From assembly GCA_905197955.1 (NCBI GenBank), contig CAJKAR010000019.1:18766-82765 (forward strand): a stretch of DNA of 64,000 bases, in the 5' to 3' direction. Positions within the stretch are counted from its first letter, which is position 1; the number at the start of each line of letters is the position of its first letter. The stretch comes from an uncultured Lentisphaeria bacterium. GTDB lineage: Bacteria; Verrucomicrobiota; Lentisphaeria; Victivallales; UBA1829. The translations under genes were made by a program, and so were the position numbers. Below are positions 1 to 8,800 of this stretch, in pieces. A model generated the notes under the pieces. The model searched no databases, was not told the DNA's origin, and saw only the letters and a list, made by a program, of their open reading frames with translations.

Positions 1-2
1 GC

Positions 3-2312
3 ATGGTCAATCACAGTTCGCGCAAGGTCAACAGGAAAAAAAGTTTTGTGGTACGGCTCTGGAAAAGCAAACCCCTCTGCCGGGTGGTCGTGCTGCTGCT
101 GATTCTGACCGCCAGCGTCTACTCCCTGATCAGCAAGGATCGCATGCCGGTTATTCCGCATCTTGTGAAAGATCAGACCGCAGCCTATACCGTCTATGCC
201 GCCTTCGATTTTTCCTACGAAGACAGAAAACGAACCGACAAGGCTCGTGCATCCGCCCTTGCCCAGCTGCCTCTTTTCTATAAAGTCAGCGATACCGCGG
301 CTGCCAATGTCATGACCTCCATCACCGACTTTTTCAAGGAGATCGGCAATAGAAAACAGGCAGCCGCGCGGAATCTGCCATATCTGCCTCCGAATACGGA
401 ACCGGGACGTCTTGCACAGTCTCTTTCCCCGGAGGAATTCCAATCCATTCTCATCGTAGCGGGACTGCCCCAGACCATTCATAAAATCACTCAGCTTGCG
501 GCAAATGTGGTTGACAACGGCATGGTTCCATCCTATGACAAGGAGAATATCCCCTGGACAAAACTGGTCCGGATTATCGACACTTACAACCGGATCCGCG
601 AATCCAAACAGCTGAAGAATATACCGACCGTTGCCGAAGCCGCGGTTCATATCACCCGTGACGCTCTGGAAACCTATTCCGCAGCGAACAAGAAGGATGT
701 GGCTCGAAGCCTCGTCACCGTTCTCCGCCAGCTCCTGCCGCAGGGCCAGATGAAATCCGATCGGGCAGAAACAGAAAAACGGGAAAAGGAAATCAGCGCA
801 TCCATCCAGCCGGTCATGGCGGAAATCCTGAAGGGACAGCCTATCATCACCAAGGACAAAGTCGTGACGGAAGAGAATATTCTGATCCTCGACGCCTATG
901 CAAAAGCCGCACGGGAACGGGTCGAAGAACTGAACACAACCTCTCTGGTCATGCGGATTCTCAAAAGTACGGCTCTGTGTCTTCTGATTCTCCTGTTCAG
1001 CGGAATCTACATGTATCACATTCACAAGGATGTACTGCAAAGCAATACCATCATCCGGATGCTTGCGTTTATCACGATTGCGGCGATTCTGTTCAATATG
1101 CTGGCATCTCATGTCTTCATGATGTTCGGAGAGCTGGAATCCATTCCGCCGTGGCTGTCGTATCTGGCTCTGCCGCTGGCGTTTGCGCCCATGGTGCTGT
1201 CATCCGTCTACGGAATGCGCTGTGCGTTGTTTACCGGACTTTTCGTTACCGTCATCGCGGCTCTGACAGCCAATGACTCCTTCAACGTGGTCCTGACAGG
1301 GCTGATGATCAGCGGAATTTCGGCATTTGCCGTTCGACGTTCCGTCAATTACCGCAATTTCTTCATTTCCGGCTTTCTGGCGGTCTCCCTGACGACCCTG
1401 CTGGTCGGACTGCTGCTGGTCTGGCGCGATATGAACGCAGGACGCGGCATTTATCCCTGGGTCTTCATCCTGCCGTTTGCCAACGGACTCGTGACAACCA
1501 TGATGACCCAGATCATGCTGTATGTTCTGGAAGTGGCTTTTGATGCGACAACCAACATGTCTCTTCTTCTCTACTCCGATTACAATCATCCGCTTTTGAA
1601 ACGGCTTCAGTTTGAGGCACCGGGAACTTATCATCACAGTCTGGTGGTTTCGACTCTGGCGGAAGCGGCGGCTCAGGAGATCGGAGCCAATCCAATCAAA
1701 GCGCGCGTCTGCGCCCTCTTCCACGATGTGGGCAAGCTCTCCCATCCCGAATATTTTACAGAAAACAGCGGCGGAGAGGACAAGCACAGAGAACTGACTC
1801 CGAAAATCAGCGCTCTGATCATTCTGAACCATGTCAAGGAAGGACTCGAACTCGCACGCAAATACAAACTGAAAAAGCTGATGCGCGATGCCATCCAGCA
1901 GCATCATGGAACGGATCTGGTCTATTTCTTCTACAAACGCGCAAAGGATTCCGGTGAATGCATCGACGAACACGATTTCCGTTATCAGGGACCGAATCCG
2001 CTGAGCAAGGAAATTGCGATTCTTTCGCTGGCGGACGCATGCGAAGCGGCATCCCGCTCCCTGCAAAAACCCTCGCACGGTAAAATCGACGAGCTGGTCT
2101 CGGAAATCATTCAGAAGCGTCTTCGCGACGGACAGCTCGACTCCGCAAATCTGACATTCAAAGAACTCTCCATTATCAGAAACAGTTTTGTAAAAACATT
2201 GACATCAATGCTTCATGCAAGAGTGGCATATCCGAAGGAAGTGGTGCAGGATGAGGACGATCTGTTCGTGGACGCGGCAGCAAGAAAAGCGGCCGAAGCT
2301 AAAAATTCTTGA
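3..2312 (+). CDS. pgpH: PgpH/YqfF-type 7TM-HD phosphohydrolase (c-di-AMP phosphodiesterase)
   Basis: Integral membrane phosphodiesterase predicted to hydrolyse cyclic di-AMP at the inner membrane face. Residues about 28-44 form a first membrane helix, followed by a roughly 270-residue extracytoplasmic 7TMR-HDED region. A block of about seven membrane helices spans 325-515. A cytosolic HD domain follows, with a His pair near residue 545 (GTYHHS), the metal motif FHDVGK near 573-578 and QQHHGT downstream. The 769-aa length fits the family. The ATG lies two bases from the window edge, so the ribosome binding site cannot be seen and the true start could be further upstream. ybeY begins inside its 3' end, a common bacterial pairing (pgpH-ybeY). 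The family assignment is firm; c-di-AMP as substrate is inferred from characterised Listeria PgpH. Confidence 0.93.
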   Translation: MVNHSSRKVNRKKSFVVRLWKSKPLCRVVVLLLILTASVYSLISKDRMPVIPHLVKDQTAAYTVYAAFDFSYEDRKRTDKARASALAQLPLFYKVSDTAAANVMTSITDFFKEIGNRKQAAARNLPYLPPNTEPGRLAQSLSPEEFQSILIVAGLPQTIHKITQLAANVVDNGMVPSYDKENIPWTKLVRIIDTYNRIRESKQLKNIPTVAEAAVHITRDALETYSAANKKDVARSLVTVLRQLLPQGQMKSDRAETEKREKEISASIQPVMAEILKGQPIITKDKVVTEENILILDAYAKAARERVEELNTTSLVMRILKSTALCLLILLFSGIYMYHIHKDVLQSNTIIRMLAFITIAAILFNMLASHVFMMFGELESIPPWLSYLALPLAFAPMVLSSVYGMRCALFTGLFVTVIAALTANDSFNVVLTGLMISGISAFAVRRSVNYRNFFISGFLAVSLTTLLVGLLLVWRDMNAGRGIYPWVFILPFANGLVTTMMTQIMLYVLEVAFDATTNMSLLLYSDYNHPLLKRLQFEAPGTYHHSLVVSTLAEAAAQEIGANPIKARVCALFHDVGKLSHPEYFTENSGGEDKHRELTPKISALIILNHVKEGLELARKYKLKKLMRDAIQQHHGTDLVYFFYKRAKDSGECIDEHDFRYQGPNPLSKEIAILSLADACEAASRSLQKPSHGKIDELVSEIIQKRLRDGQLDSANLTFKELSIIRNSFVKTLTSMLHARVAYPKEVVQDEDDLFVDAAARKAAEAKNS

Positions 2313-2736
2313 AAAACTTGTCATTCGAGCCGCACAGGCGGCTGGACTCCCGGAAAAGACCGATCTCTCGCTGGTCTTTCTGCCGGATGACCGCATGGCG
2401 GAACTGAACGAAGCAGCGTTGAACCATCACGGCCCGACCGATGTGATCTGCTTCGATCTGCGAACGCCGGGTCTCGATTTCCCAAAAGAGGATGACGAGG
2501 AATTCGATGCGGATATCGAAATCTATGTCTGTCCCGACGTCGCGCGCCGGGAAGCGGAAAAACGCGGCCTCCCCTACGCAGGAGAAGTCATTCTCTACGT
2601 GGTTCACGGACTCCTTCACGCCGCAGGCGAGGACGACCTCGTCCCGACGAAAAAAAGACGGATGCGCAGACGCGAAAAACAGGTACTCTCCATCCTGGAA
2701 AAGGAATTTCATTTCGAATCCATTTTCGGAAACTAG
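2215..2736 (+). CDS. ybeY: Endoribonuclease YbeY (16S rRNA maturation / ribosome quality control)
   Basis: Metal-dependent RNase for 16S rRNA 3' maturation. Recognisable signatures are DVICFDLRTPG (the TDVLSFP-like strand) and the metal site HGLLHAAGEDD at about residues 131-141. The usual motif is HGxLHLxGYDH, so the third zinc-binding His is replaced by Asp; similar substitutions occur in other phyla. The start is uncertain. ATG 2215 overlaps pgpH by 98 bp and gives a non-conserved basic N-terminus, and ATG 2251 is the next choice. Conserved sequence begins only around KILEKLVIR, near 2302, where an ATT (2305) is the only near-start codon close to the pgpH stop. Translation is probably coupled to pgpH. 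Confidence 0.88.
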   Translation: MQEWHIRRKWCRMRTICSWTRQQEKRPKLKILEKLVIRAAQAAGLPEKTDLSLVFLPDDRMAELNEAALNHHGPTDVICFDLRTPGLDFPKEDDEEFDADIEIYVCPDVARREAEKRGLPYAGEVILYVVHGLLHAAGEDDLVPTKKRRMRRREKQVLSILEKEFHFESIFGN

Positions 2737-3068
2737 ACCCGCTCTCTTCCACCCATCTTCCCGCATTCCTTTCAGGTACATTGCGGGAAGAATCCATCCC
2801 CGCTTCTCCTGGCGGAACCGCCAGCATACGACTCATTCAATCGGAAAACTAGACTCTTTTTCACCTCTGAAAATGAACGTCTTCCTCCAGAATCTTCTCT
2901 CGCTTCAGGAAAAATTCCCGGAAATTATCATACACGTTCCAGTACCGGAATCCAAAGCCCGCACCCCCTTTCTGTAAAAAGAGAAAACCACCTCCCGTTC
3001 TCTTTTTCAAAACCATGCTTCCGGATTAAAAATTAATTTTATTTCCCTCTCCACAGCCCATCCGGGGG
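2737..3068. other. Intergenic stretch without a supported gene
   Basis: About 330 bases between ybeY and the promoter of the GntR-type regulator. I see no ORF with a ribosome binding site or a recognisable family, and no clear terminator hairpin for ybeY. The final 80 bases become AT-rich toward the promoter at 3069. Confidence 0.5.
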
Positions 3069-3097
3069 TTGACAAATCAAATGGAATATGCTATAAT
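3069..3097 (+). promoter_or_regulatory. Consensus sigma70-type promoter of the GntR/LacI regulator
   Basis: TTGACA at 3069-3074 and TATAAT at 3092-3097 are separated by exactly 17 bp, a perfect consensus. Transcription should start near 3104, just before the decamer repeats and the regulator ATG at 3145. Confidence 0.85.
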
Positions 3098-3104
3098 TAA
3101 ATTA

Positions 3105-3133
3105 AAGCTAAACAATGCTAACAAATGCTAAGG
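3105..3133 (+). promoter_or_regulatory. Three helically phased GCTAA repeats, candidate operator
   Basis: GCTAA occurs at 3107-3111, 3117-3121 and 3127-3131, a 10-bp period embedded in the consensus AATGCTAACA. The repeats lie between the predicted transcription start and the start codon, and the last one abuts the weak ribosome binding site (AAGG 3131-3134). One-turn spacing suggests cooperative binding on one DNA face, probably by the adjacent regulator as autorepressor. The protein-site link is inference. Confidence 0.55.
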
Positions 3134-3144
3134 TCTAAAAACCG

Positions 3145-4185
3145 ATGTCGGACTCTTCGATCTCAGAATATATGAAGATCAGGCGCTATATGATGAATGT
3201 GATCTATCGCGCCAACGGACAGTCTGTACAGGTGCCGACCATTCTGGAGCTCTCCAGGAAATTCGGAGTCAGCCGGCCAACCGTGAGCAAGGCAATGAAG
3301 GCTCTGACCGATGAAGGATATATCATCGGGAAACGCGGAATCGGTTCCTTTACAAATCCGAATTTCAAGATGGCACTTTCCAGTCCGCTGGAAAAGGATG
3401 TTCCGCTGGTTGGAATTCTGATAGGCGACGGAATGGCAGTGCATTACAGTTCGTATTCCAGTCGACTGCTGGGAGCTCTGCTGAATCATCTGCCGTATCT
3501 GCCGTGCTATGTGCACCTGGTATCGCTTTCGGTTTCCGATCCGGAGCATGTGTATGAGGAGATTCGGAATGAGCGGCTGGACGGACTCGTCTGGCATAAT
3601 CCGGAGCCGCAGAACTTCGAAGTCTGCCGTCGTCTCCGGAAAGAGAAATTTCCGCTCGTGCTCGGTGGATGCAGATGCGACGATATCCCATCCGTCGATT
3701 TCGATTTTGAAGACGCCGGTTATCAATGCGGAAAAATCCTCTACCGGAAAGGATGCAGAAATGTCATCTTTTTTCCAAACGTTTTTCCATGGAGTCTGGA
3801 GGCGGAAGGCCTCCTCCGCGCCTATCGCGAAGAGGGGATCATCCTCAATGAAAATCTCTTCCTGAAAGACTGCTACACCGCCCATGAAAAAATCAGGGAC
3901 ATCCTCTCCTACGGAATCCCTGTGGACGCCATTTACGGACAGATGCTCACATATAATACCATCGAAGATTATCTGCTCGAAATCGACCCGGAAATATATA
4001 AGAGGTGCACCCTGGTCGCTTCCGGAGGAATTGTGGTGCCACCCCGGCATCCGTTCCATCGACTGGCATATGTCGTTCCGTTTGATGAATATGGGAAAAA
4101 AATTACTGGCATCCTGAAAAACGAGTTTTCCGGGAACAGAGAACCCGAACAATATGCTTTGAAAATAACAATCGAATCGAAATAG
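3145..4185 (+). CDS. GntR-family winged-helix regulator with LacI-type sugar-binding domain
   Basis: Predicted DNA-binding regulator of the downstream carbohydrate genes. Residues 5-72 form a GntR winged helix-turn-helix ([20 protein letters not shown], then the wing [10 protein letters not shown]). Residues about 85-340 resemble the two-lobed LacI/PBP1 ligand-binding fold ([12 protein letters not shown]; then [10 protein letters not shown]). The 346-aa length fits the GntR-PBP1 hybrid architecture (AraR-like). It sits behind its own consensus promoter and phased repeats, and is followed 10 bp later by the pseudopilin gene, whose AGGAGG overlaps this gene's stop. Promoter, repeats and order suggest it controls the 4.2-11.2 kb genes. 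The ligand is unknown. Confidence 0.85.
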   Translation: MSDSSISEYMKIRRYMMNVIYRANGQSVQVPTILELSRKFGVSRPTVSKAMKALTDEGYIIGKRGIGSFTNPNFKMALSSPLEKDVPLVGILIGDGMAVHYSSYSSRLLGALLNHLPYLPCYVHLVSLSVSDPEHVYEEIRNERLDGLVWHNPEPQNFEVCRRLRKEKFPLVLGGCRCDDIPSVDFDFEDAGYQCGKILYRKGCRNVIFFPNVFPWSLEAEGLLRAYREEGIILNENLFLKDCYTAHEKIRDILSYGIPVDAIYGQMLTYNTIEDYLLEIDPEIYKRCTLVASGGIVVPPRHPFHRLAYVVPFDEYGKKITGILKNEFSGNREPEQYALKITIESK

Positions 4186-4195
4186 GAGGCTTTTC

Positions 4196-4921
4196 ATGCG
4201 GAAAAATTTCACATTGATAGAACTTCTGGTCGTTATTGCAATCATTGCAATTCTTGCTGGACTTCTTCTCCCCGCGTTAAACAGTGCCCGGGGGAAAGCA
4301 CGCACGATCGGTTGTGCAAATTCCATTCGGGCACTGGGAATGGCCGCCGTTCAGTATGCCTCCACCTATGACGAGTTCTGGGTTCCATACAATCTGAAAG
4401 GATATGCCAAATGGTACGCAAATTACGGATTTGGCGATATCCTGAATTTTCCGAGAAGCAAGGACTGGCCGTCCTTCGTCCATCGCAACGCTGTCTGCGG
4501 TGAAGAATTTCCGCCCCCGACCGACAGCAACTTTCCGGCCGCAAAATGGGCAAATCTGGAAAACGTTTATGGCATCCCTATGACCGGAGAACCAACCTCC
4601 GGTGAATTGCAGACAGGGGAGACAAATGCTTCAGAATATATTCTTTTCCGTCTGAACCGTGTTCGGGCACCGTCCATCCGGTTCGGTTTTCTGGAAACGA
4701 ACAACGAAGGACGAGCCTGGGTCTGGAACAGTTCCCTGAGCATCTGGCAGACAAACGGTCCACTGGAAAGAACGGCTAAAGGAGCCTATCGGCACAACGG
4801 ATCCATGGCGATGAACGCCGCTTTTATGGATGGACATGTCGAATGCCGAAATTACACAAGAATCGCAGGGACCTATACCCCAACCCACCCGAATTATCTG
4901 GCATGGAGACCGTATCTATAA
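4196..4921 (+). CDS. Pseudopilin: prepilin-type N-terminal cleavage/methylation protein, H-X9-DG type
   Basis: Type IV pilin-like protein exported and processed by prepilin peptidase. The short leader MRKN precedes [18 protein letters not shown], containing the cleavage site, the conserved Glu and the hydrophobic stem helix, followed by [12 protein letters not shown]. The C-terminal part contains [17 protein letters not shown], the H-X9-DG motif typical of the large planctomycete/Lentisphaerae family often annotated as type II secretion protein G-like. A strong AGGAGG lies at 4184-4189. It lies between a sugar-responsive regulator and LamG/GH2 genes. Members occur in large numbers without secretion genes beside them; none are visible here. 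The cellular role is unknown; surface display or substrate capture is speculation. Confidence 0.88.
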   Translation: MRKNFTLIELLVVIAIIAILAGLLLPALNSARGKARTIGCANSIRALGMAAVQYASTYDEFWVPYNLKGYAKWYANYGFGDILNFPRSKDWPSFVHRNAVCGEEFPPPTDSNFPAAKWANLENVYGIPMTGEPTSGELQTGETNASEYILFRLNRVRAPSIRFGFLETNNEGRAWVWNSSLSIWQTNGPLERTAKGAYRHNGSMAMNAAFMDGHVECRNYTRIAGTYTPTHPNYLAWRPYL

Positions 4922-5093
4922 ACAAAAATTCCAGGAATATGCCAGGATCGCTGAACGCCTGGGATACCCCTCGCAACAGGAAGAAATTCCGCCCTTTTCC
5001 CTCGCGGGAAATAGACGGATTTCCTGCGCATCCAGTAAAAAAAAGATGGATTTAACTACATTGAAAAATTCAATATAAGGAAAGGGAAAAACA

Positions 5094-5804
5094 ATGACTT
5101 GCAATCTGAAATGGCTTTGTGCACTTCTTCCCCTCTGTCTGACGGCGGCGGAACCGGTATTCCATGTTCCGCTGGATGGTTCAGCGAACGTTCTGGGAGG
5201 AAAAGGAGAAACAGTTGCCTCGGGAACCATAACGGGATCTGGAACTTATCGGGACGGAGCTGTCGGGAAAGCTCTGGACGTCAACTGGAAAGGTCCGGAT
5301 CAGATGACAATAGCCGAATTCCGGAAACTTCCCGCCATGAACTGCAAAGCCGGAACAGTCGCATTCTGGTTCAAGCCGGAATGGAGAGAGGGACAGGCAA
5401 ACTGGATCATCTCTTCCCGCGATGAGGCATGGAAAGAATTCCGCTTCTATCTGCTTCGAAACGAAAAAGGCGATCTTGATTTGAGCGTATGTATTCCGAA
5501 ACAGGTTCAAGTCTATCGGAAAAGCCCTCTCAAGGCGGGCGAATGGGCTCATATCGCATTTGTCTGGAACGCAAAATCAAGCGAAGTTCATTTCTACATC
5601 AACGGAAAGGAAATCGGCTCGCGAACAGTCCCCGGAGCTCACACAGAACCGGAAAATCCGATCAAAATTCTCCTGTTCCTCGGCACAGAAGGAAAACAGG
5701 CTCAGACAAAAACCGGATGCGGACTGTATGACGACATCAAGATTTTTGATCAGGCACTCTCTCCCGGAGAAATCGCCGGACTCGCCGTCCGCAACTCGAA
5801 ATAA
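5094..5804 (+). CDS. Secreted stand-alone LamG/concanavalin A-like domain protein
   Basis: A signal peptide (MTCNLKWLCALLPLCLTAA) is followed by a single LamG-like jelly roll covering residues 20-235. Landmarks are KALDV, GTVAFWFKPEW, WAHIAFVWNAK, VHFYINGKEIG and the closing YDDIKIFDQALSPGEI. No catalytic module is attached, so it may be a carbohydrate-binding accessory protein. It is clearly paralogous to the N-terminal 235 residues of the next gene (shared FWFKP, INGxE, YDEIK-type blocks and signal peptide pattern), implying tandem duplication. Start ATG 5094 follows AAGGAAAGGG. The 172 bp after the pseudopilin hold no recognisable terminator, so co-transcription is possible. Confidence 0.8.
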   Translation: MTCNLKWLCALLPLCLTAAEPVFHVPLDGSANVLGGKGETVASGTITGSGTYRDGAVGKALDVNWKGPDQMTIAEFRKLPAMNCKAGTVAFWFKPEWREGQANWIISSRDEAWKEFRFYLLRNEKGDLDLSVCIPKQVQVYRKSPLKAGEWAHIAFVWNAKSSEVHFYINGKEIGSRTVPGAHTEPENPIKILLFLGTEGKQAQTKTGCGLYDDIKIFDQALSPGEIAGLAVRNSK

Positions 5805-5824
5805 TTTCTAAAAAGGATGGTTCT

Positions 5825-8800
5825 ATGAAAGAAACTCTTCACGTTCTCACTTTTCTGCTCCCGCTTTCCCTGATGGCGGCGGATCCCGTGTTCTATATGC
5901 CGATGGACGGATCCGCTGACGTGGTCGGAACGAAAGGAAGCAAAATTGCATCCGGAATCGTCCACGGCCGGGCAGGATACCAGCCGGGAGTCATCGGGCG
6001 CGCACTCGATGTGAAACGTCATGCATACGATCAGGTGACCGCGGTCACATTCACAAATATGCCGGTCATGGACTGCAACAACGGAACCGTCTCCTTCTGG
6101 TTCAAACCGCACTGGAAGGAGACCGATCCGGAGGGACACTGGATCTTTTCCGGACGGGATGCGCAGTGGAAAGGATTCCGTTTTTATTTTATCAAAGCGA
6201 AAAGCGGCAATATTGAGCTGAGCGTCTGCTCGCCCGGTCAGGTGCAGATCCTCAAAAAAGATCTGTTCAAGCCGGAAGTGTGGACACATGTCGCCTTTAC
6301 CTGGGAACAGGCAAAAGGTGAGGTCCGGCTTTACATCAACGGACGGGAAGTCGGGAAACGGATCGTGCCGAATGCGTTCAAACCGATCAAAGAGCCGACA
6401 AAACTGAATCTCTATTTCGGACAGGAGAGCACGGATCGCTTCAAGGCAAATGTCGGCGATGGCGCTTATGACGAAATCAAACTGTTCAATAAAGCATTGA
6501 ATCCGTCGGAAATTTTCATGCTGGCTTCCGGCGGCGCCGGTGAAAAGACTGCCTCTCTTTCCCTTGCGCCGGCTCTTCGCAGCGGAAACAGCATCTCTTT
6601 TGCCTTTCGCGGGAAAGAGGCGCGCTATCCCGGCCCCCGGAAACTGCTGGTACTGAAGGGAAGCGATCCGAAAAAAACGATCACATTCACCGCAATGGGC
6701 GCTTCCGGAAAACTTTCCATGATCGTCGAAGCCGATGGGAAAACCCAAACCGTCGAAAGCTCCTATACCCTGCAACTCGACGAGCCGCATAAGATCGCCC
6801 TGAACCAGAACGGATCCGTTCTGACCTTTCTGCTGGACGACGCCGTTCAGGGAACGGCAACGCTGAAATCCCCCTTCGGGAAAATCTCCGGTGCGGAAGG
6901 AATCGAGGGAATTGCTCTGACCTCCCCCACGGCAGTGCCCTCGAAGGAACAGACGGCACGACTCGCAGAAACCTCGATCCGTCCGGTCGAAAAGCCGCTC
7001 TGGGATCTCTCCGACGCGCAGCGCGTGAAGAATGGAGTCCGCAGCGGAGTCTGTCTGAACGGCTACTGGCGCGTGATTCCGGTCAACGACTTCTCCTACG
7101 CTCCGCCCGCAGGCGAGTGGGGATATATGCGTGTGCCGGGAAGTTTCCGTTCGCCGCTCTATCAGATCTACCGGGACAGGAACGGAAAACTGGTCTCCGC
7201 CAACTGGCAGTGGAACAAGGAACAACTCATCAAATACCGTGCGGGATGGTACCAGAGGGTCTTTGAAGTTCCCGCCGATCTGCGGAAGAACGGAAAAGTC
7301 TATCTGAACTTCACAAATCTCAACGGCGATGCGGGAAGAGTCTATCTGAACGGAAAGCTCATCGACGAGTTCCGGCAGGATTTTAAAACCTTCACCATCG
7401 TCCCGAACGCGCGAAGAGTGGATGTGACGGATCTGCTGGCGAAAAACGGAGGAAAGAATGTACTGACTCTCTTCATCGACCGCCACTATGTCGGACTGTG
7501 GCAGGGGGTTCCGAGCATCGGGGATCACGGAGAGATTGCGCTGGACGATGTCTGGCTGGAGAATGCTCCGTCGAGCATCGCGCTGAAAGCCGCAGTTGCG
7601 CTGCCGTCGTTCCGGAAAAAGGAACTGACCATGCGCGCACGCATTCAGAATCCCGCAGGAATCAGAGGAAACGCGGCGGTCCGGTTCGATTTCCGCCGGA
7701 ACGGAAAAACAGAGAAGTCTTTCGAGAAGAAAGTTGTACTTGACGGCTCTCCGGAAGAGTCCGTGGTTTTCAAAGGCTCCTGGAAGAATCCGGTTCTGTG
7801 GGATGTCGAATCGCCGAACCTCTATTCCATGAGCGTCACACTCGTCCACAACGGAAAGGATGCGGATACATTCCCCGTGAAGGATTTCGGATTCCGCGAA
7901 GCATGGGTGGAGAATGGAGAATTCCGGATGAACGGAAGAAAGATGCGGATGCGCATGTGGTCCAGTCCGGGATTGAGCCGTCTGCGTTACTACTTCGGAA
8001 ATCCGAAGGCCGTCGGACAATATGTGGCACATATCAAAGAGATGAATTATGACACCGTGCGGTTCGATCCGTTCGGAAAAGGTTCTCAAGTCGCCTGGAA
8101 AGAGTATCTGGGGGAATCGGACCGGCAGGGGCTGTACAATCTCTTCCAGATGATTCCCTATGAGGACGAAGAACTCAACGGTTATACAAGGGAAGTGGTT
8201 CGATTCCTGGAACATTACGGAAATCATCCGTCGATCCTGATGTGGTACACCGATTTCAACACCTGCGGTTATCCCTGGGATCAGGATCCGGCAAAACTGA
8301 ATGATACGGACTATGTTCCGGTCTCGAAGATCCATGCGCGCAAACGGGCGCAGACCGCGGAAAAAGTGATGCGGTCGCTGGATCCGAGCCGCGAACTCTT
8401 CCAGCATGCAGGAGGGAATTCCGGAAAAATTTTCACATCCATGAACTACCAGTCGTTCGGCACCCCGCTTCAGGAGCAGGAAGACTGGCCGAAGCAGTGG
8501 TCGGAAAAGCACACACAGCCGCTGATGGTGGTGGAATCGGCGTTTCCGTATCCGGCTCAGTTCTGGCACTTTGAAACGGGGAATCTCAGCAAAACCGGAT
8601 TTGAACTTGCCGCGGAACATGCGGCCCGCTATTTCGGCGACGCCGTGTTTGCCAGAGAGGATCGTCCGGTGCCGCACTCCAGCATGTGGCTGAATTCGCC
8701 GTATGCAAACTGGAACCGCAATATGCTGGATCTGGGAGCGATGCTGTACCGGAATGTGGTCAAGGCGTGGCGCGCATACGACATGTCCGCACTCGGAGAC

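Noticed and set aside
2492..2977. 161-codon frame running out of ybeY
   Set aside because: Overlaps ybeY in another phase and continues into non-coding sequence; no ribosome binding site.
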